Assembly: GCA_016858145.1 (NCBI GenBank)
Contig: JAEHOE010000003.1
Coordinates: 2,777,274-2,841,273, forward strand
Reading direction: 5' to 3'
DNA from: Edaphochlamys debaryana
Lineage: Eukaryota > Chlorophyta > Chlorophyceae > Chlamydomonadales
Length of the DNA stretch: 64,000 bases
This document shows, piece by piece, positions 35,351 to 47,156 of the stretch (position 1 is its first letter; every line of letters starts with the position of its first letter). The position numbers and the translations under genes are program-made. The notes beneath the pieces were generated by a model that saw only the letters and a list, made by a program, of their open reading frames with translations, searched no databases and was not told the origin of the DNA.

Positions 35351-36849
35351 GCCCCGAGCAAGGGGCGGCAGGGCAGGTGCCGCCTGCGCTTATCGTCGCA
35401 CAGCACACAGGGCGGGGTGCCTGGCCACCAGGCCCTTTCGGGGGGCGGGGCAGCGGTCGTCGCGCTGCAGACTAGGAGGCGGGGTGGACGCTCGGCCGCT
35501 GGCGCCAGTCGGCCGGCGGCCGGCGGCCAGGCGCGCGGCCGGGCACGTGGCCGCGGGCCACAATAGGGCCTGGCTGGGCCTCGTGCAGCACGCAAGCGGG
35601 CTGTTAGGGAGCTCGCACGCCTGCGGGCTTGGCTAGTGCAGCGAGCTAGACGGCAGTGGGTGGGAGTTGCAAGCCGCGGAGCCTTGCGCCGGAGCCCGGT
35701 TGGTGCCAGGATAAATCGGCTGTCGCTTGAGGGTCTGTGAACCGTGACGTGTGATGAGCTGTGTGATGGCGGGCGGTGTGGGCCGCAGCAAAGCTTTTGA
35801 GCACGCGGGTAAGCCAGCGGCGGCTTGCATTCGCGTCCAGTGACTTGTGTCTGTTGAAGTTCGGTTAACTTGTAACGAGCTAATCGTAGTGGCGGGCGGC
35901 GTGGGCTGCAAAGGAGAACTCTAGCAGGCGAGGCGTATGAGCACACGCGTAATACAATGGGGGCTCTGCAGGCTCTTGGTATTGACTTCTGTCCTCTTTC
36001 ACCGCCTGGGAGCTGAACGCGGTCCTGGGATGGCCCTGGGCAAGCCTGGGCCTATGTACTCTAGAGGTTTTGGTCGGCTGTCCTGACCCATTGATCCCCT
36101 ATCTGCTTATGACTTCGGATATGGCCAAGGCATGGAGAGGCGGCATGAAAGTTTAACTGCCGTCAGTAAGAGGGACGGCGAGGTTGGGCTTGGTGATTGT
36201 TTTAGGTGGTGAGGCATACCCGTGGCTACAGTTCACGAGAGGGTCGGGTGCTCGTCACCAGCTAACGGGACATGGTCACAGACAGGGTCCTTGTGGCCCT
36301 CTGGCGTGGTAAAGTGTAACTCTCATGATCGTGCAACCCGCCCCATAAGCGCGTACTTCGTTACTGGGCCCCGCCCCACCTTGGGCAACAATAGCCCTCT
36401 GCACCTCCTACCCCTGTCCTACCCCTGCCTTAATGCACCTGCGCATGGTACCGGTGTCATCCCGCAATGCTGATTTCCTGGACCCCGCCCCAACTTCATA
36501 TGGCGCACTGCACCCCTATCCCTACCACGCACAATGCACCTTCGCATGGTACCATCCTGCAATGCAGACTCTTGCAAGCCGCAAGTTCAATCGTTCAGGG
36601 CTTCAGGCGCAAGCCCGGCTGAGCTGCGCCGACGCTAGATAATCCACGGAAGCCCCCGCTCGGCTCCCTGTGCTGGCACCACTCCCCGCCGCTGCCACCG
36701 CACACACCTGCTCCAGCCCCACCCCCTCCCTTTGTGCACATCTGTCCCACCCCTTCCATGCCCCGGAAAGCACCACATGCACCCGGACCGCACCCTCATG
36801 GGCGACCCGGACTTTTGACTGGCACCAGCAATGCGCTCCGCACTGCTCA
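35351..36849. other. Convergent intergenic region, 1.5 kb
   Basis: This is the 3' flank of two convergent genes. It contains a TGTAA signal at 35871-35875 (+) and a short dispersed repeat: AATGCACCTGCGCATGGTAC at about 36432 recurs with one change at about 36532, each followed by GCAATGC. No gene is supported. Confidence 0.5.
35871..35875 (+). terminator. Possible TGTAA poly(A) signal of lipase-like gene
   Basis: TGTAA lies 521 nt past the stop. A 3'UTR this long is plausible for the group but untested. Confidence 0.4.
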
Positions 36850-39434
36850 TCAGACGTCCATGAACCACTGGGCGTATCCGTCCTTGAAGGCGGGGTGGGC
36901 GTAATTGCAGTAGGCCCGGTGCCCGATCTCGTAGCCCGCGAACAGCACGCCCCGGTCCGCAAACACCCGCAGCGAGTCGGCTCTGCGCGCAGGAGGCGGG
37001 TGGGGGGGCAGCAAGGCAGGCGGAGGCGAGGGTCAGGTATGTACAGATGTGCCCCGGGCGGGCTGGAGCTAAGCGCAGCCGGCTTGAGGTTAGACCTGAG
37101 CCTTGACAGGGGAGGTAGAGGGGCCCAGCAGAGAGGCGCTATGGATCAAGCTCCGCTACCAATGGCATCTCCAGGGGCTCACGTGGGGCAGCAGACGCCC
37201 AGGAACTGCGTGCTCGCCCCGTCCTGGTGCCGTACGCCCACGGGCAGCTGGGTCGGCACCGTCACCCGGTCCCACTCCTGTCGGGCCGTCAGCGCCACAG
37301 CGCAGGGGTGGTGCTCCTACAGGGTCACACACACAGAATGATGGGCTTTCGGTTCCGCATCTAAGGCTGGCCGGCTCTCCGCCGCGCCCTGTTTCTCTGG
37401 TTTACACGAGCAGCCCTGAACACATAACTGAGGGTAGGGCTAGCTGCGCTGTATTTGCGCATGGCACAGGCACTTTGTACGCCACGTGCGTTGTACCGTA
37501 CGGCGCACTCACCAGCACCCACGACAGGTACGACCAGTACTCCGAAAAGCCCACCATGTACTGCTGTACGTCCTGCGCGTGGCATGGAGCATGCGGCTCG
37601 GCAACAAGCGGGCGGTACGTACGGCATTGTATGGCTGCCGCAGGGCCCTTCCCCGTCGCCCCCACCCCCCTCCCCATGCATACATGCGGACCGGGAAAGG
37701 CTGGAATCCGGGAATCGGACCCCCTCGTTTCCCCTCCTGTTCTGCCCCTCCTCGGCTCCTCCACAGTCCGCACCTGCAGGCTGGCCGCTGCGTCCAGGAT
37801 GGAGTGCGCCCAGCCCAGCCGCGTGTCGTTGCGGTGCTGCGGCGCCGTGATGTCCCGCAGGAAGGCCGACAGGAAGGGCCTGCGCGGGCAGCAGCAGGTG
37901 CACCAGATGGGTTCGGCTGGGTCAAGGCAACGTGCAAATGCAAATGGGTGCTGATCAACCGAACCGAACCAGGCTGCCGTACGGTTGCCGGACGATTGCC
38001 GTACGGCACGCACGCACCTGTGCACCAGCATGTGGTGCGCAACGAAGCTGGACTGCGCGGGGCCGAAGCGCGGCGCGTGGCCCGTCAGGCTCTGGTACGT
38101 GCGGCCTGCGGGGCGGGCGGGGATGCGCAACCGGTGACGTGGGGCTGCCCCATGGTGCATAGGGCGCGTAGGGACCACCCAAGGCTTATGGGCAGGTAGG
38201 CTGTATCGGAACACGACAGGGCTGGCCGGAAGGGTTGGCCCCAACATCGCGTCCACCCCCAACCCGGCATCAAGATGCTCACGATAGCCGTCCGAGTGCC
38301 AGCCACCGACGTGGATCACGGTCCGGAAGGGGAGGGGGTTGACGCAGCCCTGGCTTGAATCCACACCGCTTGGCTGCGGCACGGGTCCTGCTGGCAGGTG
38401 CACGGCTGGCGCGGCGGCGGGGGTGTGGGCGCCGGTGGCGCTGCCCGAGGGTGTTTCGGGGGGCACGAACCACGTCATGGGTCTCAGCATGATCATGTCA
38501 CCTGGGGGCAAGGGAGTTGGGGGCAGGGGTCAAGACATTGAAAGGCTTGGGGAATGGGGATCGAGTGTGAGACCGAGGGGGGTCCGGTCCTGCGATGCTC
38601 TTCCTCGTCCGGCCGTCTCCCTGGCCCTAAGCCCTCCCGGAGTCCCAGCTGGCATGCATGAGCAAGCATCGGTCTGCTACTCACTGTCCCAGATGAGAAA
38701 GTGCTCTGTCAGCGGGGGCTGGATGTGCTCTGCCGCCGCCAGCTTGACGAGCTGTTGGAAGTACCAGGAGGAGCGGCGGAGGGCCATGGCGCGGTCGAGG
38801 GCCTCCCAGCGGACGGCGCCGAGCCGCTCCTCGAGCCACCTTGGAGGGCAAGGGAGGACAGGGGTGAGGGTGGATTGCGAGCAGCTGTGGTACCCGCGGA
38901 AGGGCTCAAAGACCGCGCTTCAAGGTGGGGCGGGCGGGGAGCCGCTTGTGGGTACCGCTTGCTGCGTGGCGGCAGCGTGGGGAGGTGCTGCAGCCATACC
39001 CAGATTACCCACCACCACCGGGGCATGCGGTTCTCTTTCCCCGGCGCGCATCAGGCAGCGCCACCAAGTGCTGCTCACCGGCCGACGCTGCTCGCGGTGA
39101 GCCCTGGCACCAGCTTGTCATCGGCATGGCACCGGACGCTCGGGTGGAAGCGCTCGAAGCCAGTGCACTGTACAGCGATGACATGGATGGTCCGGGGCTT
39201 GGGCACCAGGTGCTCGACGAGCGACTGGACCATGCGCCGGTTCACGCAGGTGGGCTTGAGAGCCAGCGTGACGACGTCAAACGGCCCTGACATTGACCCG
39301 CCATCTTCGCGCCGAGTCTCGCCCTGGATATGGCCGCCCGCGGCATTGCTACTGCACGCTGCTGCTATGTGTGGAGTCGATACAAAGGCGAGCAGCAGGC
39401 CGAGTATGCTCGCGCAGCCATATCGCGACAACAT
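36850..39434 (-). CDS. Secreted DUF6492 glycosyltransferase-like protein
   Basis: Seven minus-strand exons, 39434-39079, 38839-38685, 38501-38018, 37879-37774, 37572-37513, 37316-37183 and 36982-36850, encode 475 aa. Residues 1-25 (MLSRYGCASILGLLLAFVST...) form a signal peptide or type II anchor. The fold cue is the beta-strand and DxD-type motif FLIWDSDMIMLRP (Asp170, Asp172), as in metal-dependent nucleotide-sugar transferases. Other conserved-looking stretches are SSWYFQQLVKLAAAEHI, HAPRFGPAQSSFVAHHMLV, SEYWSYLSWVL and FLGVC. I assign it to DUF6492-type proteins from memory of the family pattern. The 138-nt intron at 37880-38017 is a multiple of three with no stop, so retention would add 46 residues. 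The donor and acceptor substrates are unknown. Confidence 0.75.
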
Positions 39435-40191
39435 CCTGGTCGGGCTGGTGCGCTGAAGTGATCTGCCACGTCTATGCAAGCTATGGTGTGTCGAGTATCA
39501 GTTGATTGTAGGCTGGTCTGCTGTGGTAGCAAGAATGCGTTGCCGTCCGTGCAGTTGCCCGCCGGTCGTGTCAGTCGACAGCTCGCGGCAGCTGTCCACA
39601 CGACGCCCCCGAGGCAGCAAAGAAGGTATAGAAAGTGAGTACAATTCCATTGTGGAAGCATGCTGGCAACCTCGCGCGCTTATCCATGCGGGAACTGGCT
39701 GGACTTGACAGCGCACGATGCCTCGAGAGGTTGGACGCCCATGCTCCCAGCAACCGAGCAGCACACCGAATAGATATCACTTTCAATACGGAGCTGCATC
39801 GCAGAAGACCGCGGCGTCGGACGCGAACCGTCGGGCCCGCCGTATAGGTCGTGCGAGGACTTTCCTCGAAGCACCCCGCACCCGCCAAACAAGCAATACT
39901 GCAACAACCTATACAGGCTAGTAACACTGCAGCATATTATAGTCGTCGTCGCTCTGGTCTCTGAGGATGGCCGACCGCATGGCCCATCGGAGCGCCCTCT
40001 GAACGCGCACCGCTTTCACGCCCTGTGGGCCGCAGCCTCTGGCGCTGTAAGCGTCACTTCTGGCTGGCAGCGGGCGGGCGCAACGTTGTAGGCAAGCGCA
40101 CCAGGGGGGTCGCGAATCGACACGACCCGACCATCGCTCTTATGCCCACACAGAGCCGCAAGCATCACGGCGCGTAACGCTCAACAACATC
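39435..40191. promoter_or_regulatory. Divergent promoter region between two secreted-protein genes
   Basis: A 757-bp spacer separates the start codons of the DUF6492 (-) and DUF3431 (+) genes. It is less GC-rich than the exons. No specific element was recognised. Confidence 0.45.
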
Positions 40192-42514
40192 ATGCTAGAC
40201 GTCTTCAGCGCGACGCGAGTCGTCCTATGGGCCCTTGTAGCGGTCCTGGTGGTGGACAGGAGCTCCGCCATACCGCTGCCCGCTGAGGGAGCAGTCCGCT
40301 TTGACGGGCCACAACTGCCGTGCCTAACCCCGGCATTATACAAGGGAGACATCCACGTGGTCATAGGCGGCCACCTGCCCACCTGCCATTTCCGTAAGCA
40401 CCAAGCACGGAGGCGGATGGGGGGGCCGGGGGGGGGGCCTGGAGGGTGCTTCCGCCAGGTTCTGTCAGAAGGGTTACGTGCCGGGACCCACACACCTAAT
40501 GCGTGAAGAGACGGAAGCCACACAGGGCACGGAGCTCTGGTGAAAGACACGAGGCAGGGCACCGAAGACATAGCGATGCCCTCCACGTCATCGAGTCACG
40601 CATCGAGTCACGCATCCGTGCCAAGTGCCAACCCCTCCTCCCGCCCTCCTCCCCTCCGCCGCCGTGCATGCCCCATCAGGCTACATCGCGGACATGGGGC
40701 TGACTAACGCCGAGGTGTTCAAGTACCGCAAGTCGGAAGACGAGCAGCCGCTACGGAGCTGGCAGGTGCCCCTAATGAGGCCGTGGGCTTGCCCCCAGGC
40801 TTGGGCAGTTGGGCTGCGCTTGGGGGTACGGGCTGGCCTGGGGTGCACCCGGTATACGGACTGATCCTGCCGAGCCCGCGCCCACTCTCCCTGCCCCTCC
40901 TGTGTTTGTGCCTCTCAGCTGCGCTGCGGCATCACGGTGCACGAGCGCCTGCTGCTGCCCAACGTGGGGAACGAGGCCATCGCGGTGGGCGGGGACGGAC
41001 GGTGTTGGCAGGCGAAGGGACTGAGAGGGCCCCATGCTGGACGCACAGGGGGGGAGGCATGGAGAGGAAGAGACGCAGTGCGGGAGAGGCGGATGCATGC
41101 AGGGATCCACCGGTACTGCGAAATGGCGATTATGCAGGGACACGACACATGAGGGCTGGGGTCGACCTTTCTTGCTTGTCTCCCTGCCCGACCTCAAGCG
41201 CCGCTTTCCCCTTCTCACCCTGCTGATTCCCCCCGTCCCCGCCCAAACCGCCGTCACACCTGCGCCCTACCTCAGCTCTATTCGTACGTGCTGGTGAGCG
41301 CCTGGTCAGCAGGTCTGCGGCTGTCATGCGGCAGTCGCGATCATAGCGGAAAGTGGAAGGTTGCCATCTCTCGTCCGTAGTATCCCCTTCTCCTCGCTAT
41401 TCCCACTGCCCCTGCCCTCCCCTCCTTCCATGCCCAGGAGTTCTACCGCCGCCTGCCCCGACTGGGCGTGTACTTCATCCACGACCACGGCGCCTCCTGG
41501 CACCAGACCTGCGAGGCCCTCTTCGCGCGCAGCCGCCTGTGGTACGGGGAGGCAGTGCAGAGTGAGCACCAAGCACTGGGGGGGAGGGGGGCGCGGCCAC
41601 ACGTCTGTAGGACCCCGCCGCTGCGTCTCGTAAGCGCTTCGCAAACTCCTGTCGTACCTGCCGTACGCATGACTCACCAGGGGGCCCCATGGCGGAGCGC
41701 ATGTTGTCCTTCACGTCCAAGCCGGGGCCGCACGAGGACGTCAGCCAATGGCAGGGCGGCCGGCGGCGGCTGAGCTGGTTCTGGTCGGCCCCGGATGCCG
41801 CCGTGGTGCAGGGCCTCCTGAGCAGGTGGTGAGTAGTACTGGGTGCTGCCATGCGCTTGTGGCTGGGGGGCTGGGGAGCGGGGAGGCGCATGATTCGAGG
41901 TCCGCCTGGCATGCCCATCCCGCTGCCTGCTGACTGAGCGGCCGAGGCTGTACCTGAGCCCCTCTCCCTGCCCCACCGCCTCTCCAGGAATGTGTCAGTG
42001 AGCGCTGACCAGGCCCGCCTGGAGCGGGGGCGGGGCACTCGGGCCGGCTCGTCCGAGCTCTTCATCTCCTGCTGCGCCAGCTTCGTGGTGCCCTCGGCCA
42101 GCATCGCCGCGCTGCCCCTGGGCCTGTACGACGATCTGGCGCGGTACATGTGAGTACGCCAGGCTGAGGCCTGCGTGCCGTAGTGCACGGGGTCTGGGGT
42201 GCGTGCACTTGCGGTACCGCACTAAGGCGGTGCTGAATGGAGGGGGGGGGCCTCACCGCCACACGGCCACACGAGTGGCGTGCGCCGTCCTGGTCTAACC
42301 CTCCTGCCTACCTCCCTGGCGCAGAGTGAGCAAGGATGCCTGGGTATCGGGGCGTCATGGCTTTGAGTACATCATCTTCACCATCTTCAGCAACGCCACG
42401 CTGGACGACACTGCCGTACGGTTTTACGACGCGACCAAGGCCGCGGGGCTGGAGCTGGCCGGCAACCCGGCGCTCGAGCACTGCCGGCGGAACCTGGGCA
42501 ACAGCACATGTTAG
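40192..42514 (+). CDS. Secreted DUF3431-domain protein
   Basis: Eight exons (40192-40393, 40680-40765, 40919-40984, 41276-41293, 41438-41561, 41681-41828, 41988-42149, 42325-42514) encode 331 aa. The N-terminus (MLDVFSATRVVLWALVAVLV...) is a signal peptide. The DUF3431 pattern LLLPNVGNEA ... YSYVLEFYRRLP ... VYFIHDHGASWHQ spans about 106-146. Later segments are SSELFISCCASFVVP and YDDLARY. Exon 4 is a microexon of 18 nt encoding LYSYVL, required to complete the family motif. The function of DUF3431 proteins is unknown. They look like secretory-pathway enzymes and often resemble glycosyltransferases. Head-to-head pairing with a glycosyltransferase-like gene suggests shared wall or glycoprotein metabolism, which is inference. 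Confidence 0.8.
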
Positions 42515-43056
42515 CGTCTGCTTGTTGTGCGGTTCTGGCGTGTTTGTGGACATGTGGAGTTGGGCCATTGGATCGGCATGGTATCATGTACAACGGGGCA
42601 CGTCGAATGGCAGACCCCCTTGGTCAAGGCCGTTGCATCCCAGGACCTTAGTAAGGGAGAGAGATGTGAAGTCCAGGCTTGTGGCCGTTGAGCGGCAGAG
42701 CCATGCCGGAGGACGGGAGAATGCGGAAACGTGTCAACGAGAGTGACGGGGAGTGAGGAGGCACGGGGCAGGGGCAGGGGGAGGCGCATGCGGCGGGGGG
42801 AACGTGGGGTAAGGGCGAGACACGGGTTTGGCGTGACCCGGAGTTCACCGGAGCGATGCTGCGTGTTCGCCATAAGTTGCAAGCGCCGACCCTGAACCCT
42901 CTTTAGCTGCAGCTTGTGTTAACCGCGACGGCCAGACTCGGACCGCGACTCCCCCGCAAAGCGCCGTCTTGGCCCTTTGCACATAGGAGAGCTACTCTCA
43001 GCTGACGTGCACGTAGATTAGAACCCTTACAGCAAAGTTCGCGTCGAATCGACGGG
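42515..43056. other. Intergenic region, tandem same-strand genes
   Basis: This is the 3' flank of the DUF3431 gene and the promoter side of the oxygenase gene. I see neither a gene nor a clear TGTAA signal. Confidence 0.45.
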
Positions 43057-46000
43057 ATGGCGCTCCGAGCTGCAATCGCGCAGCTGGGGCGCCGACGGTC
43101 CCAGCAGGTTCTATGGCCAGCATGTAGCTCGGCTTCGGCGCACAGCGAGGCAGCACCGGCCACCCTCAACCCGGACGTGGTTTCGGAGGCATTCTCGCGA
43201 GCCATCACACCCGAGGTCGCCGAGCACCTGGCAGCCAAGGTTGGACTACGGGCACTGCACTCAGCGTAGCTCAGAGGGGTGGTGTGTGTGTGTATAGGGG
43301 GTGTCGTGGAGGGCAGGCGGCTTGGAAGGGGGGTAGGGAGGGTGCGCGTGTCGGCAATGGCAGGGTTGAAGGGGGGCTAGAAGGGTGCGCGTGTCGGCAA
43401 AGGCGGGGTTGAGGCGGGGGTGAGCGGGCAAGAGTGTGACACCTTGAGAGGGGTCAGGGGTTTGTGCGTGTCGGCACCGGCGGCGTCGAGGGGAGGCGGG
43501 GTGGGGTGAGCGGGTAAGAGGGGCCTTGGCAGGGGGTCTCGACGGTGTTGAGGGGGCCGGGCGTGAGGCGGTAGGTGCAGGGTTTGGAACCTGCCAGCCG
43601 GACCTCTCGGCGCAAGCGCCCTTCGCACGCGGCGCACAGCGCATCACCGGCTCGCCCCTTACCACCCACATGCTGCCCCTACCTCCCTACCTACCCCTCG
43701 TCGGCCTGCCCCCCCAGGGCTATGCCGTCGTCGACGGAATTTTCGGCCCCGCCCTGGCCGCCTCCCTGCGCGAGGAGGTCGTACGGCTGTACGAGCAGGG
43801 GCGCATGACTAAGAACCACACGCACCTGGTGGGTACCGTCCGGGGCCTGCACCCGGGAAGCGCCCTTTGACGGAGTACCTGTACAACAGCATGAATACGG
43901 TAGCTGTATAGCCGGCACAAGGGTCGGCCATTGCGGCGCCATGGAGCCTGACGCCTCCTCCCTTCCCCCCCACACCATCCCCTCGTTTCCACACCCACCC
44001 TTCCTGTCAGGTCCGTGACAACGCCACATCCCTGCTGGAGAAGGCACACGTCCACGAGGCCGAGCTGAGCCTGGACTCGGGGATACAGGTGAACGGGTGT
44101 GCGTGGGGAGTGCGTGAAGGGAAGCGGAAGGGAGACCTGAGGCTATCAGTTGCAGATGGGGGGGTGAGGGACGGGCAGCTGACTGTCACCCCGCGCCCCA
44201 CTGCCCGCGCTCTTCCTCCCCCCCAGGCCGCCGCGCCCCTGTGTACTTCGCTCAACCAGGACCTCACCCTGGGCACCCTGCTCAGCCTCATGCTGCCGCA
44301 GCTGACCCTGGACACGCAGGCAGGCGCGGGGGGCGAGAGCAGGGCGGGCCTTGGGCGGGCTTGTGGTGGGCCTGTCGTGTTCTCCGTGCGTTGAGCTTGG
44401 CCGGTTGCAATCACATCAGGCATGTGCAGATGGATGGGGGTGGGACGGCGGGATTTAGATGCGGGCTCTGCCCCATGCATCTGGTACGAGAGGTGCTGAC
44501 CGGCTGCTGCATGTCGGGCATGTGTACCTGCTAACACAACCGTACCGCTCTTGTCGTATACTGCGGTCGCAGATGATCAAGCTGCAGTACAACTCGGGCG
44601 GGGGCGGCTGCTTCCCCATCCACTTTGACAGCGATGAGCAGCTGGACGGCAGGCGGGTGGCGAGTGGGGGTGGCGGTGGTGTGGGGTGGGCCCCGAGTGG
44701 GGTTTTGGAGAACCTCGTCGTGAGGGCGGGAGCCACTGGGCTGCAGGCTGTAAAGTGGTGCGGCAATGACGCAGCTGTGTTTTTGGAGGGCGAAGGGGGC
44801 GTGCCGGGGCCTGGTCTGGGGCTATAGGCACAGGGCTGGTGGGTAGCCAAGGATGGGAGCTCCTAGCCACCCGCCCCCCTCAACACGCCCCCCCTCTTCC
44901 CACACCTGCCTTTCCCCCCCAGGCGTGTCACGGCTATCTTCTACCTCAACCCGGGGTGGGTGGGCGGGGACACGTCGGCTGTGATAGTTACGTAAGCTCC
45001 CGCCACGCAGCTCTACGCCTGCCCACCCTCTGTCGGCGCCTAGGCCAAGCCCGTGGCCTCGACAGCATGCCCATCCACCGACCCTGCCAGCACAGCTCTC
45101 CCAGCCTGCCACTGCTGCCTGTGCCCTTTCCGCCGGAATGCACCACGGCTGTGAGGGCTGCGGAGGCTACCGGCCCATGACTGCACTTCTCCCTGCTCTG
45201 CGCGTACGCCTGTCGAGGCTCTGAGCGGGCGCATGTGGGCTCAGCACCTCCCTTCTCCCTCCTTCCCCCCTGTTACCCCCGCCCCTCCTCCCCAGGTGGC
45301 GGCCCGAACACGGGGGGCAGCTGCGTCTCTACCCCTTCCCCGCACCCCCCTTGGACCTGGAGCCGCTCAACGACCGCCTCGTGCTCTTCGCATCCACACG
45401 CATGCCGCACCGCGTGTTGCCCGCCACGGGCCCGCCAAGGTGGGCGGTTGACGGTTGACGGTTGGATGTTATCGGCTGGGGCGCGGTCTTGGCGGCACGC
45501 AACGCTCGCTCCTGGGGGCCCAAGCGGCCATTCAATCGAAGTGTAACCTCCTAGTGTTCATTGGCCTGCGCCTCTGCCCCCGAACGCCTCCACCCGCAGG
45601 TGCTGCTTCACCATCTGGCTCTCCCAGACCCGAAGGTGCGCCTTGCGAACCTTAGCCCTCTAGTCGGACTCCGGCCTGGACAGGCGTTCCAAAAGTGTGC
45701 GCATCCAGAACCACCCACCAACCGCCTCCACACACACCCCCCTGCCCCGACCCAGACGAACAGAACCTTCGTGCGTGAATGAACGATTGAGTCTCTGTGA
45801 TGTCCACCTCCACTTTCATGACCTCTCTTGGCTTGTGTGTCCTCCTCTTAGCCGCACCTCCCCCCCGATTCAACCCCGCAGGCGAGCTTTCGTCCGCCGC
45901 TCCCCCGCCCCCTCCGACCTGGAGCCCCCCTCCGACCCGGACCAGGACCCGGCCGCCGCCACGCGCTTCCTCATGCACCCCGCCGTACGGCAGCACGTGT

Positions 46001-46635
46001 GCAAGCTGGTGTACGACAGGTGCGTCGCCTGTGAGGCGGCAACACTAGCAGTACAATGCGTCGTTATGTCATATCGGACCACTTCTCGCGCACCCGTCAA
46101 CCCACCCATCCCACCCGCCGGCCATCCGCCCAGGGAGTGGGAGCAGAGCCTGGTGGAGAGCCACGCGCCCTCGCCGGCGCGGGACTCAGTGCTGGAGCAG
46201 CACCGGAGAGAGGTGGGGGGCGGGGGCCAGGGTATCAAGGAATGGGGCCGTGGGATGAGGGGCCTCGCGGCTCCTGCCAGGGGTCGGCAAGGGTCTACCC
46301 CACGCAGTCACGCCACGTCGCGATGCATCCATGGGCTGTTGCGACCGTGGCAGTGCGGAGAGCAATTAGTCCCGGGAGGGAGCGGGCACAGCCGATGCGA
46401 GGGGCGTTCCCAGCCCCACGGGCCCGTCGCTCCCTGGACCCCACCAAACCTTATTCTCCAGGAGCCGCAGCGTCCTTGCAAACCCCTCGCACTCCCTTGC
46501 ACCCCTCCCCCCTCCCTCCCGCCACCCGCCACCCCGCCCCAGCTGGACATCATCCGCCGCTCCCTGGCCCGCTTCCTGCCCACCGTGGAGCGCCTGCAGC
46601 GGGGGCAGCTGCGGGCGGCGCCCGAGTGGTTCTGA
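43057..46635 (+). CDS. 2-oxoglutarate/Fe(II)-dependent oxygenase (prolyl-4-hydroxylase-like fold)
   Basis: Eleven exons (43057-43239, 43718-43828, 44011-44088, 44227-44319, 44573-44652, 44923-44955, 45296-45439, 45600-45635, 45882-46019, 46134-46212, 46543-46635) encode 355 aa. The jelly-roll iron site is clear: H172 and D174 in FPIHFDSD, and H231 in STRMPHRV, with a downstream Arg (about 241) before FTIWL as the 2-oxoglutarate anchor. The core strand reads VTAIFYLNPGW ... HGGQLRLYPF. An N-terminal 61-residue exon rich in Ala/Arg/Ser may be an organelle transit peptide. Introns 4 and 5 need GC donors (after 44319 and 44652) to keep the conserved motifs in frame. The substrate is unknown, and a protein prolyl hydroxylase activity is possible but not shown. 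Confidence 0.85.
43290..43520. repeat. Degenerate GT/GGC-rich minisatellite in oxygenase intron 1
   Basis: The phrase GGTGCGCGTGTCGGCAA followed by GGCRGGGTTGA recurs at least twice (from about 43340 and 43385), with a third degenerate copy near 43465. It lies wholly within the first intron. Confidence 0.7.
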
Positions 46636-47156
46636 GCCGGGATTCGCGGGGGGAGGGAGGCGGCGGCAGCATGAGGAGCTGCTGGGAGGGCGGGGATGGG
46701 GAGGTGGAGGGGAGGATCGAGGGGGGACCAAGGCCATGTGCAACTGGAGGGGGCGTGCCGGGGCGGCGCCGCAAGGGTGCTGAGCGGGGTCAACATGGAG
46801 AACATGGCGTTCAGGAGAGGGCGTGGGGAGAGAAGCGCGACATGCGAGGGCGGTGCTGAGCAATTAACAGCGGGGGGTTGCGGCTGTACTTGTTCTTGCT
46901 GTTGGTTGCTACACATCGCCTAAGCCGAGATGCAATAGGGGAGAGGCGGGTGTGAGCCGGCACGAACCCGGATCGGGCGGTGTTGTCGGGCTGCGGTGTA
47001 CTGGGCTTAGCCCTCCGCGACGCAAACGGCCTGACTGCAACGAATTGCAGCTCTTCATTACGGTACATTAGCTCCAGCTGACCTGCCCGGTTCATCTCTC
47101 GTTGCACACGCACATTCAGCGCAGCACCTGCCGACTTCAGCGCTGTCACGGATATA
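46636..47156. other. Intergenic region upstream of NFU gene
   Basis: This is the 3' flank of the oxygenase gene and the promoter of the NFU gene. It is purine-rich on its left side. No gene or defined element was recognised. Confidence 0.45.

Noticed and set aside
43057..46635. Assignment of the oxygenase as the RPS23 prolyl hydroxylase (OGFOD1/Tpa1)
   Set aside because: It is tempting because RPS23 is in the window, but the protein has a single jelly-roll, is too short, and lacks the second domain expected of that family.
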